Origin: Stenotrophomonas chelatiphaga | Lineage (GTDB): Bacteria; Pseudomonadota; Gammaproteobacteria; Xanthomonadales; Xanthomonadaceae | NCBI RefSeq assembly: GCF_001431535.1 | Contig: NZ_LDJK01000043.1 | Coordinates: forward strand, 1-64,000 | Reading direction: 5' to 3' | Length of the DNA: 64,000 bases | Shown here: positions 1-8,582 of the stretch, piece by piece | How the letters are laid out: each line of letters starts with the position of its first letter | How positions within the stretch are numbered: position 1 is the first letter of the stretch | Position numbers and translations under genes: made by a program | The notes under the pieces: model-generated | What the model was told of the DNA's origin: nothing | Databases searched by the model: none | Seen by the model: only the letters and a program-made list of their open reading frames with translations

Positions 1-73
1 TGTGCAGGACCGTCTTTTCGCAGGGATGCGAAAAGCGAGCCCCCATGGACGGGTTCACGGCGTGTCCTGCACA
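1..73. repeat. Nested inverted repeat at window edge
   Basis: The first ten bases (TGTGCAGGAC) are exactly complementary to positions 64-73. Inside them lies a second perfect stem: CTTTTCGCA (14-22) pairs with TGCGAAAAG (27-35) around a GGGA loop. The element lies downstream of the minus-strand channel gene and may be a transcript-end structure or a member of a dispersed repeat family. Its left side is cut by the window edge, so its full extent is unknown. Confidence 0.5.
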
Positions 74-170
74 GCCACCCCGCCCCACCTACCCCACAGC
101 CCTGCAAGCTGTTGACGTTGCCGTTGACGTTGCTCTTGCCGTTGCTTCCGCTCCAGCAAGAGCCGCAGGC

Positions 171-2591
171 TCAAACTGCCCCGTCAGGATCCCGCACCAG
201 GTGGATGTCCGTCGGTGCCGACAGCGCGATGCCCCTGGATGCCAGTTCCTGCAGCAGGCTGAAGAACAGGTCGCTGCGCGCGCCGTAGACCTGCCGCGGG
301 CTGGAGACGTAGGCGAAGCTGTTGATCGCCACCTGGCCGCCGGCGATCGAATCGATGAACACCGAGGGCGCCGGGTCGGACAGCACGCTGGAATGCGCCG
401 TGTAGGCATCCAGCAGCACCTGCTTCACCGCCGCCACGTCCGCGTTCAACGGCAGCGTGAACTGGATCTGGATCCGGCCCTGTGCACTGCCCATGGTCAT
501 GTTGCGCACGGTCTTGGTGATCAGCTCCGAATTCGGCACGATCAACGTCGACTTGTCCCCGACCGTGATCTCCGTGGAGCGCACGTTGATGCGGCGGATA
601 TCGCCTTCCTGGTCACCGATCTTCACCCAGTCACCGATCTTCACCGGCCGCTCGGCCAGCAGGATCAGGCCGGAGACGAAGTTCTGGGTGATCGCCTGCA
701 GGCCGAAACCAATGCCCACCGACAGCGCGCTGACCACCAGCGCCAGCTGGCCGAAGCCGATGCCCAGGGCGGTCAGCGACCACAACACGGCAAGGATGAT
801 GCCCAGGTAACGCGCCACGGTACTGATCGAGTTCTGTGCGCCCGAATCGAGCTCGGTCTTCGGCAGGTAGGTATCCACCAGCCAACGCTGCAGGGCCTGC
901 ATCAATGCAAGGCCGGCCAGCAGGACCGCGATGGCCAGCAGAACCTTGCCCGGCTGCAGTTTGATACTGCCGATCTCGAACCCATCCGACAGCGTCTGCA
1001 TGCTGCTCAACACCGACCCGACATTGCCGAACGGAGCGGTGAAGATGAGCAGTGCCATCAGCACCAGCGCGATGCGGCTGAAGGCCGACAGCAGCACGCC
1101 GGCCTGTTCCACCTGCGCCGCGCTCAGGCCGGTGGTCAGTACCACGGTGCGGCCGATGCGGCTGTCCGGATGCAGCATCCAGGTGCACAGGTCGTCGGCG
1201 AACTTGAGCAGCAGGCTGGTGGTCAGCGCGACGATGCCGCCCCAGACCAGCTGCGAAGTCACGAACTTGGCGAAATTGAGGTAACCGAACAGCGAGGCGA
1301 TGATCGCCGCGGCCACCACCACGTTGCCCGCCACCCGGGTCAGCACGATCCAGCCACTGCGCTGGGCCGGCCCACGCGCGCGCGAATCGGCGGCCTGCGC
1401 TTCAGCGCGCTCGGCCGCTTCGGCGGTCTGCCGCCGGTGCAGGCGGGACAGCGTCACCAGCATCGCCATGATCAGACACAGGTAGATCAGGGCGATCACC
1501 CCGTCCAGCGCGATGGTGTTGATCTCGCTGGTACGTGCCGCACGATCCACCGCCGCCAGCATGATGCTGATCCAGCTCACCGCAGCGGCGCTCCACGCGT
1601 ACTTGCGCAGGTTGCGCGCTGCGGTGTCATCCAGGTCCAGCAGGCGCCACGACGGGCGTTTTGGCGCCAGCAGGCAGGCGCTCAGCGCGACGATGAACGC
1701 AGAAAAGCAGGTGGCGCCCACAAAGTAGTTGGAGAGCGTCTGCAGGCGCGGCGGAATGGCGCCTACCGCATCCAAGGACGCGATCAACGCCCAGGCCGCC
1801 AGCCCCGGCATCGCCGTGCCCACCAGCAGCAGCCAGACCGCAAGGCCGGTCCGGCGCAGGCGGCCCTGCGGCGCGTTTTCGGCGGCCGCATAACGCCGTC
1901 CCAGCGCGCGCAGCCACAGCCGCACGGGGAAGAACAGCAGCAGCGCCACCCCAAGACCCAGCAGCGGCAGGGCCCAGCCCTCGCGCTTCAACGCATCGCG
2001 TACCGCGTTGGTGCCCAGCCGGTACAGCGCCAGCACCCGCGTGGTATCGGCCGGCGCGGTCGCGGCGACCTGGCTCCACAAGGCCGGCGACAGCGGCGAA
2101 GCCACCTTGCGGCCGAGCTCTTCGCTGAACTGGCTGGCGCGCAGTTTTTCGATGTCAGCGGCCAGCTGGTTGGCGTTGACGACCGCCAGCTCGGCACGTT
2201 TGATCGTGCCGTCCAGCTTGTTGCGCTGCCGGGTCAGGCTGGCCCGCTGCACGGCGATCTCGCGGGCCTCGGTGCTGCCCTCGGCTACCTCACCCAGCGG
2301 TGCCAGCTGCTCGTTGAGCTGGTCCAGCTGGGGCTGCAGCGCCTTGGCGGCGGCGTCCGCATCATCCTTGGCCGCCTTCGCGCGCTCGCTCAGGGTGGCC
2401 AGCGTATCGGGCGTTTCGGCGTCCTCAAGCGAGGCCCGCGCGGACTTCAGCGTGGCCTCGGCCCGGCTTACCTGGGCCTCAGGGGTCAGCTCGGCCGGGG
2501 CCTGCGCCAGCACCGGAGTGCAGGCCAGGAGCAGGAACATCAGCAGGCCGACGACGGCACCGCGCTTGGAGATCAGGCTGGAAAGAGACAA
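171..2591 (-). CDS. MscS-family mechanosensitive channel with long N-terminal region (DUF3772 type)
   Basis: An 806-residue inner-membrane protein. A signal-like segment (about residues 9-30, ending in VLAQA) is followed by a charged, probably coiled-coil periplasmic region (about 35-155), a series of transmembrane helices, and a C-terminal MscS module. That module has the pore-lining Gly/Ala-rich helix and the beta domain with the motif VKIGDQEGDI and the family-typical IVPNSELI. Large MscS paralogues of this kind open under membrane tension and release solutes during osmotic downshock. The first in-frame start is TTG with no strong Shine-Dalgarno sequence, so the N-terminus is uncertain, but the signal segment supports it. 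The family call is firm; the physiological role is inferred. Confidence 0.9.
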   Translation of the reverse strand: MSLSSLISKRGAVVGLLMFLLLACTPVLAQAPAELTPEAQVSRAEATLKSARASLEDAETPDTLATLSERAKAAKDDADAAAKALQPQLDQLNEQLAPLGEVAEGSTEAREIAVQRASLTRQRNKLDGTIKRAELAVVNANQLAADIEKLRASQFSEELGRKVASPLSPALWSQVAATAPADTTRVLALYRLGTNAVRDALKREGWALPLLGLGVALLLFFPVRLWLRALGRRYAAAENAPQGRLRRTGLAVWLLLVGTAMPGLAAWALIASLDAVGAIPPRLQTLSNYFVGATCFSAFIVALSACLLAPKRPSWRLLDLDDTAARNLRKYAWSAAAVSWISIMLAAVDRAARTSEINTIALDGVIALIYLCLIMAMLVTLSRLHRRQTAEAAERAEAQAADSRARGPAQRSGWIVLTRVAGNVVVAAAIIASLFGYLNFAKFVTSQLVWGGIVALTTSLLLKFADDLCTWMLHPDSRIGRTVVLTTGLSAAQVEQAGVLLSAFSRIALVLMALLIFTAPFGNVGSVLSSMQTLSDGFEIGSIKLQPGKVLLAIAVLLAGLALMQALQRWLVDTYLPKTELDSGAQNSISTVARYLGIILAVLWSLTALGIGFGQLALVVSALSVGIGFGLQAITQNFVSGLILLAERPVKIGDWVKIGDQEGDIRRINVRSTEITVGDKSTLIVPNSELITKTVRNMTMGSAQGRIQIQFTLPLNADVAAVKQVLLDAYTAHSSVLSDPAPSVFIDSIAGGQVAINSFAYVSSPRQVYGARSDLFFSLLQELASRGIALSAPTDIHLVRDPDGAV

Positions 2592-2660
2592 AACGCGTTA
2601 CCGGCATGCGCGGACCACCGCGCCTGCGCGGACTATACGACGTGTCGCGTGGGGATCGGA

Positions 2661-2909
2661 TCAGTACTTCAGGCGCAGCTCCTCCACCTGCGGCTGCTGG
2701 GCGGCGTACCACTCCTGGAACTCTTCCTCGGGGATCTCTTCCGGGGCATACACCACGATCGGGTCCCAGGCGTGGTCGGTGGACAGCGGCTGGCGGGGGC
2801 CGGCACGCAGCGTGTAGGCCACGCCCTCATGGTCGACCACCTCCTCGACCTGCTCCCATCGGGCACGCGCGAAGCTGGATTCGGATTTCAACAGGATCAC
2901 CTGGTACAT
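2661..2909 (-). CDS. Small acidic conserved hypothetical protein
   Basis: An 82-residue soluble protein beginning MYQVILLKSE and rich in Glu (EEIPEEEFQEWYAAQQPQVEE near the C-terminus). Two in-frame ATGs are close together. AAGGAG lies 8 nt before the second but only 2 nt before the first, so the second was chosen. It has no signal peptide or membrane segment. It precedes the channel gene on the same strand with a gap of 69 nt, so the two may be co-transcribed. I do not recognise a functional domain. Confidence 0.7.
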   Translation of the reverse strand: MYQVILLKSESSFARARWEQVEEVVDHEGVAYTLRAGPRQPLSTDHAWDPIVVYAPEEIPEEEFQEWYAAQQPQVEELRLKY

Positions 2910-3073
2910 CGGCATCACTCCTTGGCACTGTTCATCAGCATGGACCCGCATGGCAGCCCGATAAACCCACGGGCCGCTACGTAGTGTTGCGCTTACGCCA
3001 TGGCAAGGCGGCTTCACCTTGCCATGGCGGCGGGCGCGGCAAGGTGGCCTACCGCCTCCGGGACGAGAGCCCC

Positions 3074-3568
3074 ATGACCACCCCCAACGACCTCAAGACC
3101 GTCCCCGACCTCAAGCTGCCGCGCTACCTTGGCACCTGGTACGAGATCGCCCGCCTTCCGATGCGCCACGAACCCGAAGCCTGCACCGATGTATCGGCGA
3201 ACTACAGCCTGCAGGACAACGGCAACATCCGCGTGCACAACCGCTGCCGGATGGAAGGCGAGATCGAAGAAGCCATCGGCGAGGCCAGCGTCGTGGACAA
3301 CGACAGCGCGCGACTCGCGGTCAGCTTCCTGCCCAAGGGCCTGCGCTGGTTGCCGTTCACCAAGGGCGACTACTGGGTGATCCAGATCGCCCCCGATTAC
3401 AGCGTGTCGCTGGTCGGCAGCCCGGACCGCGATTATCTCTGGCTGTTGTCACGTACGCCGCACCTGGACAAGACCGTTCGCGATCATTATCTGGCGACCG
3501 CGCGCCAGCAGGGCTTCGATCTGTCCAAACTGATCGATACCCCCCACACCGGCAAGCCGACGGCCTGA
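3074..3568 (+). CDS. blc: Lipocalin family protein (Blc-like)
   Basis: A 164-residue beta-barrel ligand-binding protein. It shows the lipocalin signature YLGTWYEIARLP near residue 21 and the later YLWLLSRTP block, as in bacterial Blc and plant temperature-induced lipocalins, which bind lysophospholipids or fatty acids. Unlike E. coli Blc, it has no obvious lipoprotein signal, so it is probably cytoplasmic, or the anchor has been lost. The start ATG was chosen because the protein begins just before the lipocalin fold. The ribosome binding site is weak (GAGAG). A FAD oxidoreductase follows after 4 nt, suggesting co-transcription. Confidence 0.85.
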   Translation: MTTPNDLKTVPDLKLPRYLGTWYEIARLPMRHEPEACTDVSANYSLQDNGNIRVHNRCRMEGEIEEAIGEASVVDNDSARLAVSFLPKGLRWLPFTKGDYWVIQIAPDYSVSLVGSPDRDYLWLLSRTPHLDKTVRDHYLATARQQGFDLSKLIDTPHTGKPTA

Positions 3569-3572
3569 GTCC

Positions 3573-4787
3573 ATGGACCTGAAGAGCGGGTATCCGTACT
3601 GGTCCATCCGCAATGGACTGATCCAGGCTTTCCCGCCGCTTGAAGCCGACCTGCACTGCGATGTGCTGGTCGTCGGCGGCGGCATCACCGGCGCCCTGAT
3701 CGCCGATGAGCTGTCCGCACACGGCCACGAAGTGGCGTTGATCGAGCAGCGCGACATCGGCTGGGGCAGCACGGCGGCAAGCACCGCGCTGCTGCAGTAT
3801 GAGATCGACACCCACCTGATCGACCTGGCCCGCCAGTACGGCGAAGACGATGCGGTCCTGGCCTACCACGCCTGTGCGCAGGCGCTGCCACAGCTGCGCG
3901 AGGTCACCGCCGGCCTGCGCGGGGTGGATTTCAAGCAGATGGACAGCGTGTACCTGGCCAGCAAGCCGCGCCATGTGCCGGTACTGCGCGAAGAAGGCGC
4001 GGCACGCCGCAAGCATGGGCTGGACGCACGCTGGCTGGACCGCGGTGCCCTGCGCGAACGCATGGGGATGGACGGCGACGCTGCGCTGTTGACCCGCCAG
4101 GCCGCACGCGTAGATCCCTACTGCCTCACTTACCGGCTGTTGGAGCGGGTCAAGCGGCGTGGCGGCCACGTGCACGATCGCACCGTGCTGCATGCGCTTG
4201 AACCCACCGCGCGCGGGGTCACCGCACGCACCGAAGACGGTATCCAGATCCGCGCCAAGCACGTGGTGCTGGCCCAGGGCTACGCCAACCAGCAGTGGCT
4301 GGACAAGCGCGTGGCGCGCAACCGCAGCAGCTATGCGCTGATCACCGATCCGCTGCACGCCGACGAACTTGGCGCACTGGCCACGACGATGGTCTGGGAA
4401 AGCGCGCGCCCTTACCTGTACCTGCGCAGCACCGGCGATGGCCGGCTGCTGCTGGGCGGGCTGGACGATGCGGTGGATGTCCCGGCACGCCGCGACCGCC
4501 GCGTCGATGGCAAATCGAAGAAGCTCATGAAGGGACTGAAGCACTGGTTCCCGGCGCTGGACCCGATCCCGGCGTTTGCCTGGGCCGGGACCTTCGCCGA
4601 AACCGCCGATGGCCTGCCGTTCTTCGGCGCGCATGCACAGTGGGGACCGCGGGTGCAGTTCGCGATGGCCTACGGGGGCAACGGCATCACCTATTCGATG
4701 ATCGGCGCCGGCCTGGTGCGCGCCAACATCGAACGCCGACGCCATCCGCTGCAGGCGCTGTTCGGTTTCGAGCGGCTGGAGCGCTGA
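3573..4787 (+). CDS. FAD-dependent oxidoreductase (DAO family)
   Basis: 404 residues. The dinucleotide-binding motif VGGGITG lies at residues 34-40, followed by IEQRDIGWGST, which is typical of the glycine oxidase / D-amino-acid oxidase-like fold. The C-terminal FAD block (FAMAYGGNGITYSMIGA) is present. Such enzymes oxidise secondary amines or hydroxy acids; the substrate cannot be read from the sequence. It lies 4 nt after the lipocalin stop, consistent with a two-gene operon. No key motif is missing. Confidence 0.85.
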   Translation: MDLKSGYPYWSIRNGLIQAFPPLEADLHCDVLVVGGGITGALIADELSAHGHEVALIEQRDIGWGSTAASTALLQYEIDTHLIDLARQYGEDDAVLAYHACAQALPQLREVTAGLRGVDFKQMDSVYLASKPRHVPVLREEGAARRKHGLDARWLDRGALRERMGMDGDAALLTRQAARVDPYCLTYRLLERVKRRGGHVHDRTVLHALEPTARGVTARTEDGIQIRAKHVVLAQGYANQQWLDKRVARNRSSYALITDPLHADELGALATTMVWESARPYLYLRSTGDGRLLLGGLDDAVDVPARRDRRVDGKSKKLMKGLKHWFPALDPIPAFAWAGTFAETADGLPFFGAHAQWGPRVQFAMAYGGNGITYSMIGAGLVRANIERRRHPLQALFGFERLER

Positions 4788-4828
4788 TCGCCGATGCACG
4801 CCCCGGCGAGGTCCGACGATGCCGGCAG

Positions 4829-4894
4829 CGCCGAGCCATGCTCGGCGAGCGCAGCGGTGCCAGCAGAAGCGTGACGGCCAGCGGCCGTCACTAC
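4829..4894 (-). repeat. SMAG-type REP pair
   Basis: Two palindromic REP units lie between genes. One, CGCCGAGC-cat-GCTCGGCG (4829-4847), is a perfect 8-bp stem. The other (4871-4894), read on the minus strand, begins GTAG and then folds as TGACGGCC/GGCCGTCA. The GTAG head plus palindrome is the definition of SMAG repeats in S. maltophilia. They may end or stabilise the upstream transcript. Confidence 0.8.
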
Positions 4895-4992
4895 CGTCGA
4901 CGCGTCACGACAGGCATCATTCAAGCAGCAGCTGCTAGCGTCGCCATGAGGGCCCGCGTGCCCTGCCCCGTCCGCTGCTGGAGCGTCGTGCC

Positions 4993-5508
4993 ATGATCCG
5001 CCCCCTGATCCTGCTGTGCCTGGCCTGCGCCCCCTCGGTCGCGTTGGCGCAGAGCGCTGCAGGCGCCACCGGCCCGCAGTCGTCCACCGGCCTGAACCTG
5101 GCCGTGCCCAGCGAACCGCTGCGCTATCTCAACGATCCCAGCTTCCAGCAGGATGCCCCGGGCACCTACTACGGCGACAAGAGCGGCCCGCGCGCACGCG
5201 CCGGCAGCGATAACGGCATCGCCGAGGTCACCGATGACAAGCTGCGCGTCTCCGGCAGCGTCAGCACCGGCATCGGCTATTCCGAAGGCTACGGCAACAG
5301 CCACTACAACGCGGCCACGTTGAACCTGAGCAAGAACTACACCACCGATGAAGGCAAGACCCGCGGGGTCAACGTCAACATCCACGTCAGCGAAGGCAAG
5401 GGGCCGGGCTTCTTTGGCCCCTGGGACGGCCCGTATGGCGGCGGATTCGGTGGGAGCTACGGCCCAGGCCCCGGCTACTGGGGCCGCCCGCCGCCGTTCG
5501 GCTGGTAA
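4993..5508 (+). CDS. Secreted hypothetical protein with Gly/Pro-rich tail
   Basis: 171 residues with a Sec signal peptide (MIRPLILLCLACAPSVALAQ, probable cleavage after ALA or LAQ). The mature protein has a central region resembling short beta strands (RVSGSVSTGIGYSEGYG) and a C-terminal tail dominated by Gly, Pro, Tyr and Phe. It is probably periplasmic or outer-membrane associated. GGAG lies 9 nt before the ATG. I recognise no family; the low-complexity tail is its distinguishing feature. Confidence 0.7.
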   Translation: MIRPLILLCLACAPSVALAQSAAGATGPQSSTGLNLAVPSEPLRYLNDPSFQQDAPGTYYGDKSGPRARAGSDNGIAEVTDDKLRVSGSVSTGIGYSEGYGNSHYNAATLNLSKNYTTDEGKTRGVNVNIHVSEGKGPGFFGPWDGPYGGGFGGSYGPGPGYWGRPPPFGW

Positions 5509-5567
5509 GAAGCCGCGCCCGGCGGCGCAACGACCGGCCTGTCCACATCCGGATGCGCCCCTGCGCT

Positions 5568-5586
5568 CGCCGAGCACGGCTCGGCG
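5568..5586. repeat. REP-like palindrome (GCTCGGCG type)
   Basis: The sequence CGCCGAGC-acg-GCTCGGCG forms a perfect 8-bp stem. The same core occurs near 4.8 kb and 18.0 kb, so it belongs to a dispersed family. It lies between two converging genes and could act in bidirectional termination. Confidence 0.65.
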
Positions 5587-5615
5587 CGACCGCTCAGGGG
5601 TTCATGGCGCGGGGA

Positions 5616-6065
5616 TCAATCCAGCCAGCCGTCGCGCTCGCTGTCCAGGATGCGGCCATCGTGCCCGCTCAGGCGCACGTCAACCTTCTGGTTACGCGCG
5701 TTGCGTGCTTCCAGCTGCCACGTCGCACCGTCGCGTTCCACCGAATGGATGTCCTTCAGGCCCTGCTCCTTGGCCTTGGCCAGCAGCTGGTCGATGGTCA
5801 GCTGGGTGCGGCCATCGAACTCGTCGAAGATCTCGCCGGTCTTCGGGTCGACATAGACCTCGCGGAAGCGGCCATCGTCGCGGGTCACGTCGGCTTCCCA
5901 CAGCCCGTCGTCCTTCTCGATCTCATGGATGCGGCTGTAACCGGCGTCGCGCAGCTTCTGTTCCACCTGGGCCAGGCCCAGCGGTGCGGCATGGGCGGTG
6001 ACGGCCACGGTGGTACCCAGCAGGGCGGCAACGGTGGCGCCAGCGATCAGGGACAGCTTGTTCAT
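5616..6065 (-). CDS. Periplasmic tandem PepSY-domain protein
   Basis: 149 residues: a signal peptide (MNKLSLIAGATVAALLGTTV, cleavage near AHA-AP), then two PepSY-like units. Each follows the pattern amphipathic helix, beta hairpin with WEADVTRDDGRF or WQLEARNARNQ, then a YVDPKTGEI- or LSGHDGRIL-type turn. PepSY proteins often inhibit periplasmic peptidases or modulate sensor kinases. The start was fixed by GGAGAA placed 5 nt upstream. It diverges from a second PepSY gene that heads a two-component operon, which suggests a link to that signalling system (inference). Confidence 0.85.
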   Translation of the reverse strand: MNKLSLIAGATVAALLGTTVAVTAHAAPLGLAQVEQKLRDAGYSRIHEIEKDDGLWEADVTRDDGRFREVYVDPKTGEIFDEFDGRTQLTIDQLLAKAKEQGLKDIHSVERDGATWQLEARNARNQKVDVRLSGHDGRILDSERDGWLD

Positions 6066-6186
6066 GGTGTTCTCCGGAATGGTGGACCCCAGCGGGCCCG
6101 GCCAACACAGTCTGCCCAGCGCACCTAACAGCCACTTAGCCCGGGCTGTTAGCCAACGGTTAGTCCGCTGCGCTATTGATAGGCGC

Positions 6187-6483
6187 ATGTATCCGTTGAA
6201 GACCCTCGCCGTGATCGTGCTCGCGCTGCTGCCCCCCCTGCCGGTGGCGGCGGGCGACGACCATGCCCAGCAGACCGCGCGGCGTGCGGTGGAACAGGGC
6301 CGTTACGTGCCGCTGGAAGCGGTGGTGCGCGATGCCATGCGCCGCCATCCCGGCAAGCTGCTGGAAGTGGAACTGGACGATGCCGTGTACGAAGTCGAGA
6401 TCCTGCGCGCCGACGGCGTGGTGGTGGAGCTGGACTATGATGCGCGCAACGGCAAGCTGCTGAAGACCGAACTGGACGACTGA
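6187..6483 (+). CDS. Periplasmic PepSY-domain protein
   Basis: 98 residues with a signal peptide (MYPLKTLAVIVLALLPPLPV, cleavage near VAAG) followed by one PepSY unit. The unit comprises a helix with AVVRDAMRRHPG, strands YEVEILRADGVVVELDYD, and a terminal DARNGKLLKTELDD. The stop codon overlaps the ATG of the response regulator by one base (TGATG), so translation is almost certainly coupled. Position and domain make it a candidate periplasmic modulator of the downstream histidine kinase. Confidence 0.9.
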   Translation: MYPLKTLAVIVLALLPPLPVAAGDDHAQQTARRAVEQGRYVPLEAVVRDAMRRHPGKLLEVELDDAVYEVEILRADGVVVELDYDARNGKLLKTELDD

Positions 6484-7145
6484 TGCGGATCCTGCTGGCC
6501 GAAGATGACCACGACCTGGCGCAGCGCCTGCAGCCCCTGCTGGAGCAGGCGGGTTTCGTGGTGGATGCATTCGCCGATGGCCGTGCGGCCGAAGAACATG
6601 GCCAGGTGGAAGACCTGCAGGCCGCCATCGTCGATCTGGGCCTGCCGGGCCTGGACGGGCTGAGCATCATCGAACGCTGGCGCGCCAATGGCCGCACCTT
6701 CCCGGTGCTGGTGCTGACCGCACGCGGACGCTGGCACGACAAACTGGCCGGTTTCGATGCCGGCGCCGACGACTACCTGACCAAGCCCTTCCAGCCCGAT
6801 GAACTGGTACTGCGCCTGCGTGCGCTGATACGCCGCAGCACCGGCCATGCCAGTCCGCGCCTGCAGTGCGGACCGCTGCAGCTGGATGTCAACGCGGGCC
6901 GTTTCAGCCTGCACGGCAGCGAACTGGCGCTGAGCCCGCAGGAGTTCCGCCTGCTCGGCTACTTCATCCATCACGTGGATACGGTGATCGGCCGCGAGCG
7001 GCTGGGCGAGCACGTGTTCGACAGCGGCTTCGACCCGGACTCCAATGCATTGGACGTGCTGCTCGGACGGGTGCGGCGCAAGCTGGACATCGACCTGATC
7101 CAGACCGTGCGCGGCCAGGGCTGGCGGCTGACGGCGCCGGCATGA
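6483..7145 (+). CDS. OmpR/PhoP-family response regulator
   Basis: 220 residues. The receiver domain has the acidic pocket E7-D8-D9, phospho-acceptor D51 (AIVDLGLPGLDG) and the conserved Lys in YLTKPF. A winged-helix DNA-binding domain follows (LSPQEFRLLGYF and NALDVLLGRVRRKL). It is co-translated with the PepSY gene and lies 10 nt before the kinase gene. The partner kinase has a PhoQ-type H box, so the pair resembles PhoP/PhoQ systems that sense divalent cations, acidity or cationic peptides. I assign only the subfamily, not the exact orthologue. Confidence 0.92.
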   Translation: MRILLAEDDHDLAQRLQPLLEQAGFVVDAFADGRAAEEHGQVEDLQAAIVDLGLPGLDGLSIIERWRANGRTFPVLVLTARGRWHDKLAGFDAGADDYLTKPFQPDELVLRLRALIRRSTGHASPRLQCGPLQLDVNAGRFSLHGSELALSPQEFRLLGYFIHHVDTVIGRERLGEHVFDSGFDPDSNALDVLLGRVRRKLDIDLIQTVRGQGWRLTAPA

Positions 7146-7155
7146 GGGCATCACG

Positions 7156-8478
7156 ATGAAGCGCGCCTCGCTGCGCAACCGGCTGCTGCTGGCGGGCGGG
7201 CTGGGCCTGCTGCTGGTCACGGCGCTGGCCACCGCGCTGCTTGGCCACCTGTTCGAACGCGCCGCGCGTGACAGCCTGGATGCGGCGCTGGAACAGGACC
7301 TGCTGACCGTGCTGGCGCAGGCCGAAGTAAACCCGGATGGGCGCGTGGTGCTGCGCCAGGAACCCAACGAAGCCCGCTTCCAGCGGGTGTTCTCCGGTGC
7401 TTACTGGCAGGTCGGCGCGGCCGACGGCACGCCGCTGCTGCAGTCGCGCTCGTTGTGGGATGAAAGCCTCGCCGCACCGGCGGCCAGCAGCGCCGGCATC
7501 GCCGCTGACATCATCGGGCCGCTGCAGCAGCCGCTGCGGGTGCTGGCGCGCGAGGTGCGCCTGCCCCGCGCGCAGGCGCCGCTGGAGGTTCTGGTGGCGC
7601 TTGATCGCAGCGACCTGCAGGCCCAGGTGGCGCAGTTCCGTCAGCGCAGCGCGTTGGCCCTGGCGGTGCTGGTCGCGGTCTGGCTGGCGGTGCTGGCCAG
7701 CCAGATCCACTTCGGCCTGCGTCCGTTGCGGCGGTTGGGCCAGCAGGTGGAGGGCGTGCGCCGCGGCGAAGTCCAGCGGGTGGATACACGCGGCCTGAGC
7801 GCGGAGATCGCGCCGCTGGCTGAAGAACTCAACGCCCTGCTCGACCACCACCAGCGCATGGTGGCGCGCGCGCGCACCAGCGCACAGGACCTGGCGCACG
7901 CGCTGAAGACACCGCTGAGCGTGCTGGCAGCTGAAGCCGAACATCCGGGGGGCGACTGGCAGCAGACCGTGCGCGCACAGGGCGCGCACATGCAGGCCAG
8001 CATCGAGCGCTACCTCGCGGCAGGGCTGGCGGTCGATCATCGGCAGCGCGCGGACGTGGCACCGGTGGTGCAGTCGATGTGCCGCCTGATGGGCCGCGTA
8101 CATCAAGGGCGCGGCGTGCACTTCAGCAGCGATGCCATCGACCCGGCGCTGCGCTTTGCCGGCGATGCCGCCGATCTGGAAGAAATGCTCGGCAACCTGC
8201 TGGACAACGCCGGCAAGTGGGCCACGCAGCAGGTGCAGGTGGGCGCTTGGATGGACGCGCAACGGCTGCGCATCGAGGTGCGCGACGATGGCCCGGGGCT
8301 GCAGGAATCCCAGCTGCAGACCGTGCTGCAACGGGGCGTGCGGCTGGACCAGCGCGAAGGCAGCAGCGGGCTCGGCCTGGCGATCGTCGGCGACATCGCC
8401 GCCAGCCACGGCGGCGAGCTGAAGCTGGAAAACGCCCAGCCCGGGCTGCGCGCCACGCTGTGGCTGCCGGCGGGGTGA
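7156..8478 (+). CDS. PhoQ-like sensor histidine kinase
   Basis: 440 residues: TM1 (about 10-30), a periplasmic sensor (about 31-165), TM2 (about 166-188), then HAMP-like and kinase regions. The H box is DLAHALKTPLSVL with phospho-acceptor H248; the HALKTPL form is typical of PhoQ relatives. The N box (NLLDNAGKW), G1 (DDGPGL) and G2 (GSSGLGLAIV) are intact. It should phosphorylate the adjacent regulator. The periplasmic loop, not the catalytic part, will define the signal, and the co-transcribed PepSY protein may act on it. Confidence 0.92.
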   Translation: MKRASLRNRLLLAGGLGLLLVTALATALLGHLFERAARDSLDAALEQDLLTVLAQAEVNPDGRVVLRQEPNEARFQRVFSGAYWQVGAADGTPLLQSRSLWDESLAAPAASSAGIAADIIGPLQQPLRVLAREVRLPRAQAPLEVLVALDRSDLQAQVAQFRQRSALALAVLVAVWLAVLASQIHFGLRPLRRLGQQVEGVRRGEVQRVDTRGLSAEIAPLAEELNALLDHHQRMVARARTSAQDLAHALKTPLSVLAAEAEHPGGDWQQTVRAQGAHMQASIERYLAAGLAVDHRQRADVAPVVQSMCRLMGRVHQGRGVHFSSDAIDPALRFAGDAADLEEMLGNLLDNAGKWATQQVQVGAWMDAQRLRIEVRDDGPGLQESQLQTVLQRGVRLDQREGSSGLGLAIVGDIAASHGGELKLENAQPGLRATLWLPAG

Positions 8479-8485
8479 ACCGCCG

Positions 8486-8566
8486 GTAGTGACGGCCGCT
8501 GGCCGCAGGTAGTGACGGCCGCTGGCCGTCAATCAGTGACCACCCAATGACGGCCACCGGCCGTCA
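8486..8566 (+). repeat. Cluster of three SMAG REP units
   Basis: Two GTAG-headed units (8486-8506, the first missing its 3' arm end, and 8509-8531) are followed by a headless palindrome TGACGGCC-acc-GGCCGTCA (8548-8566). They lie between the converging kinase and speA genes, where they may stop read-through from both sides. Confidence 0.8.
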
Positions 8567-8582
8567 CCACCGGGTGCCCCGC

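Noticed and set aside
45-2984. A 979-codon open frame opposite the MscS-type gene
   Set aside because: The translation is rich in Arg, Gln and His with no domain, typical of an antisense shadow in high-GC DNA; the minus-strand gene has clear homology.
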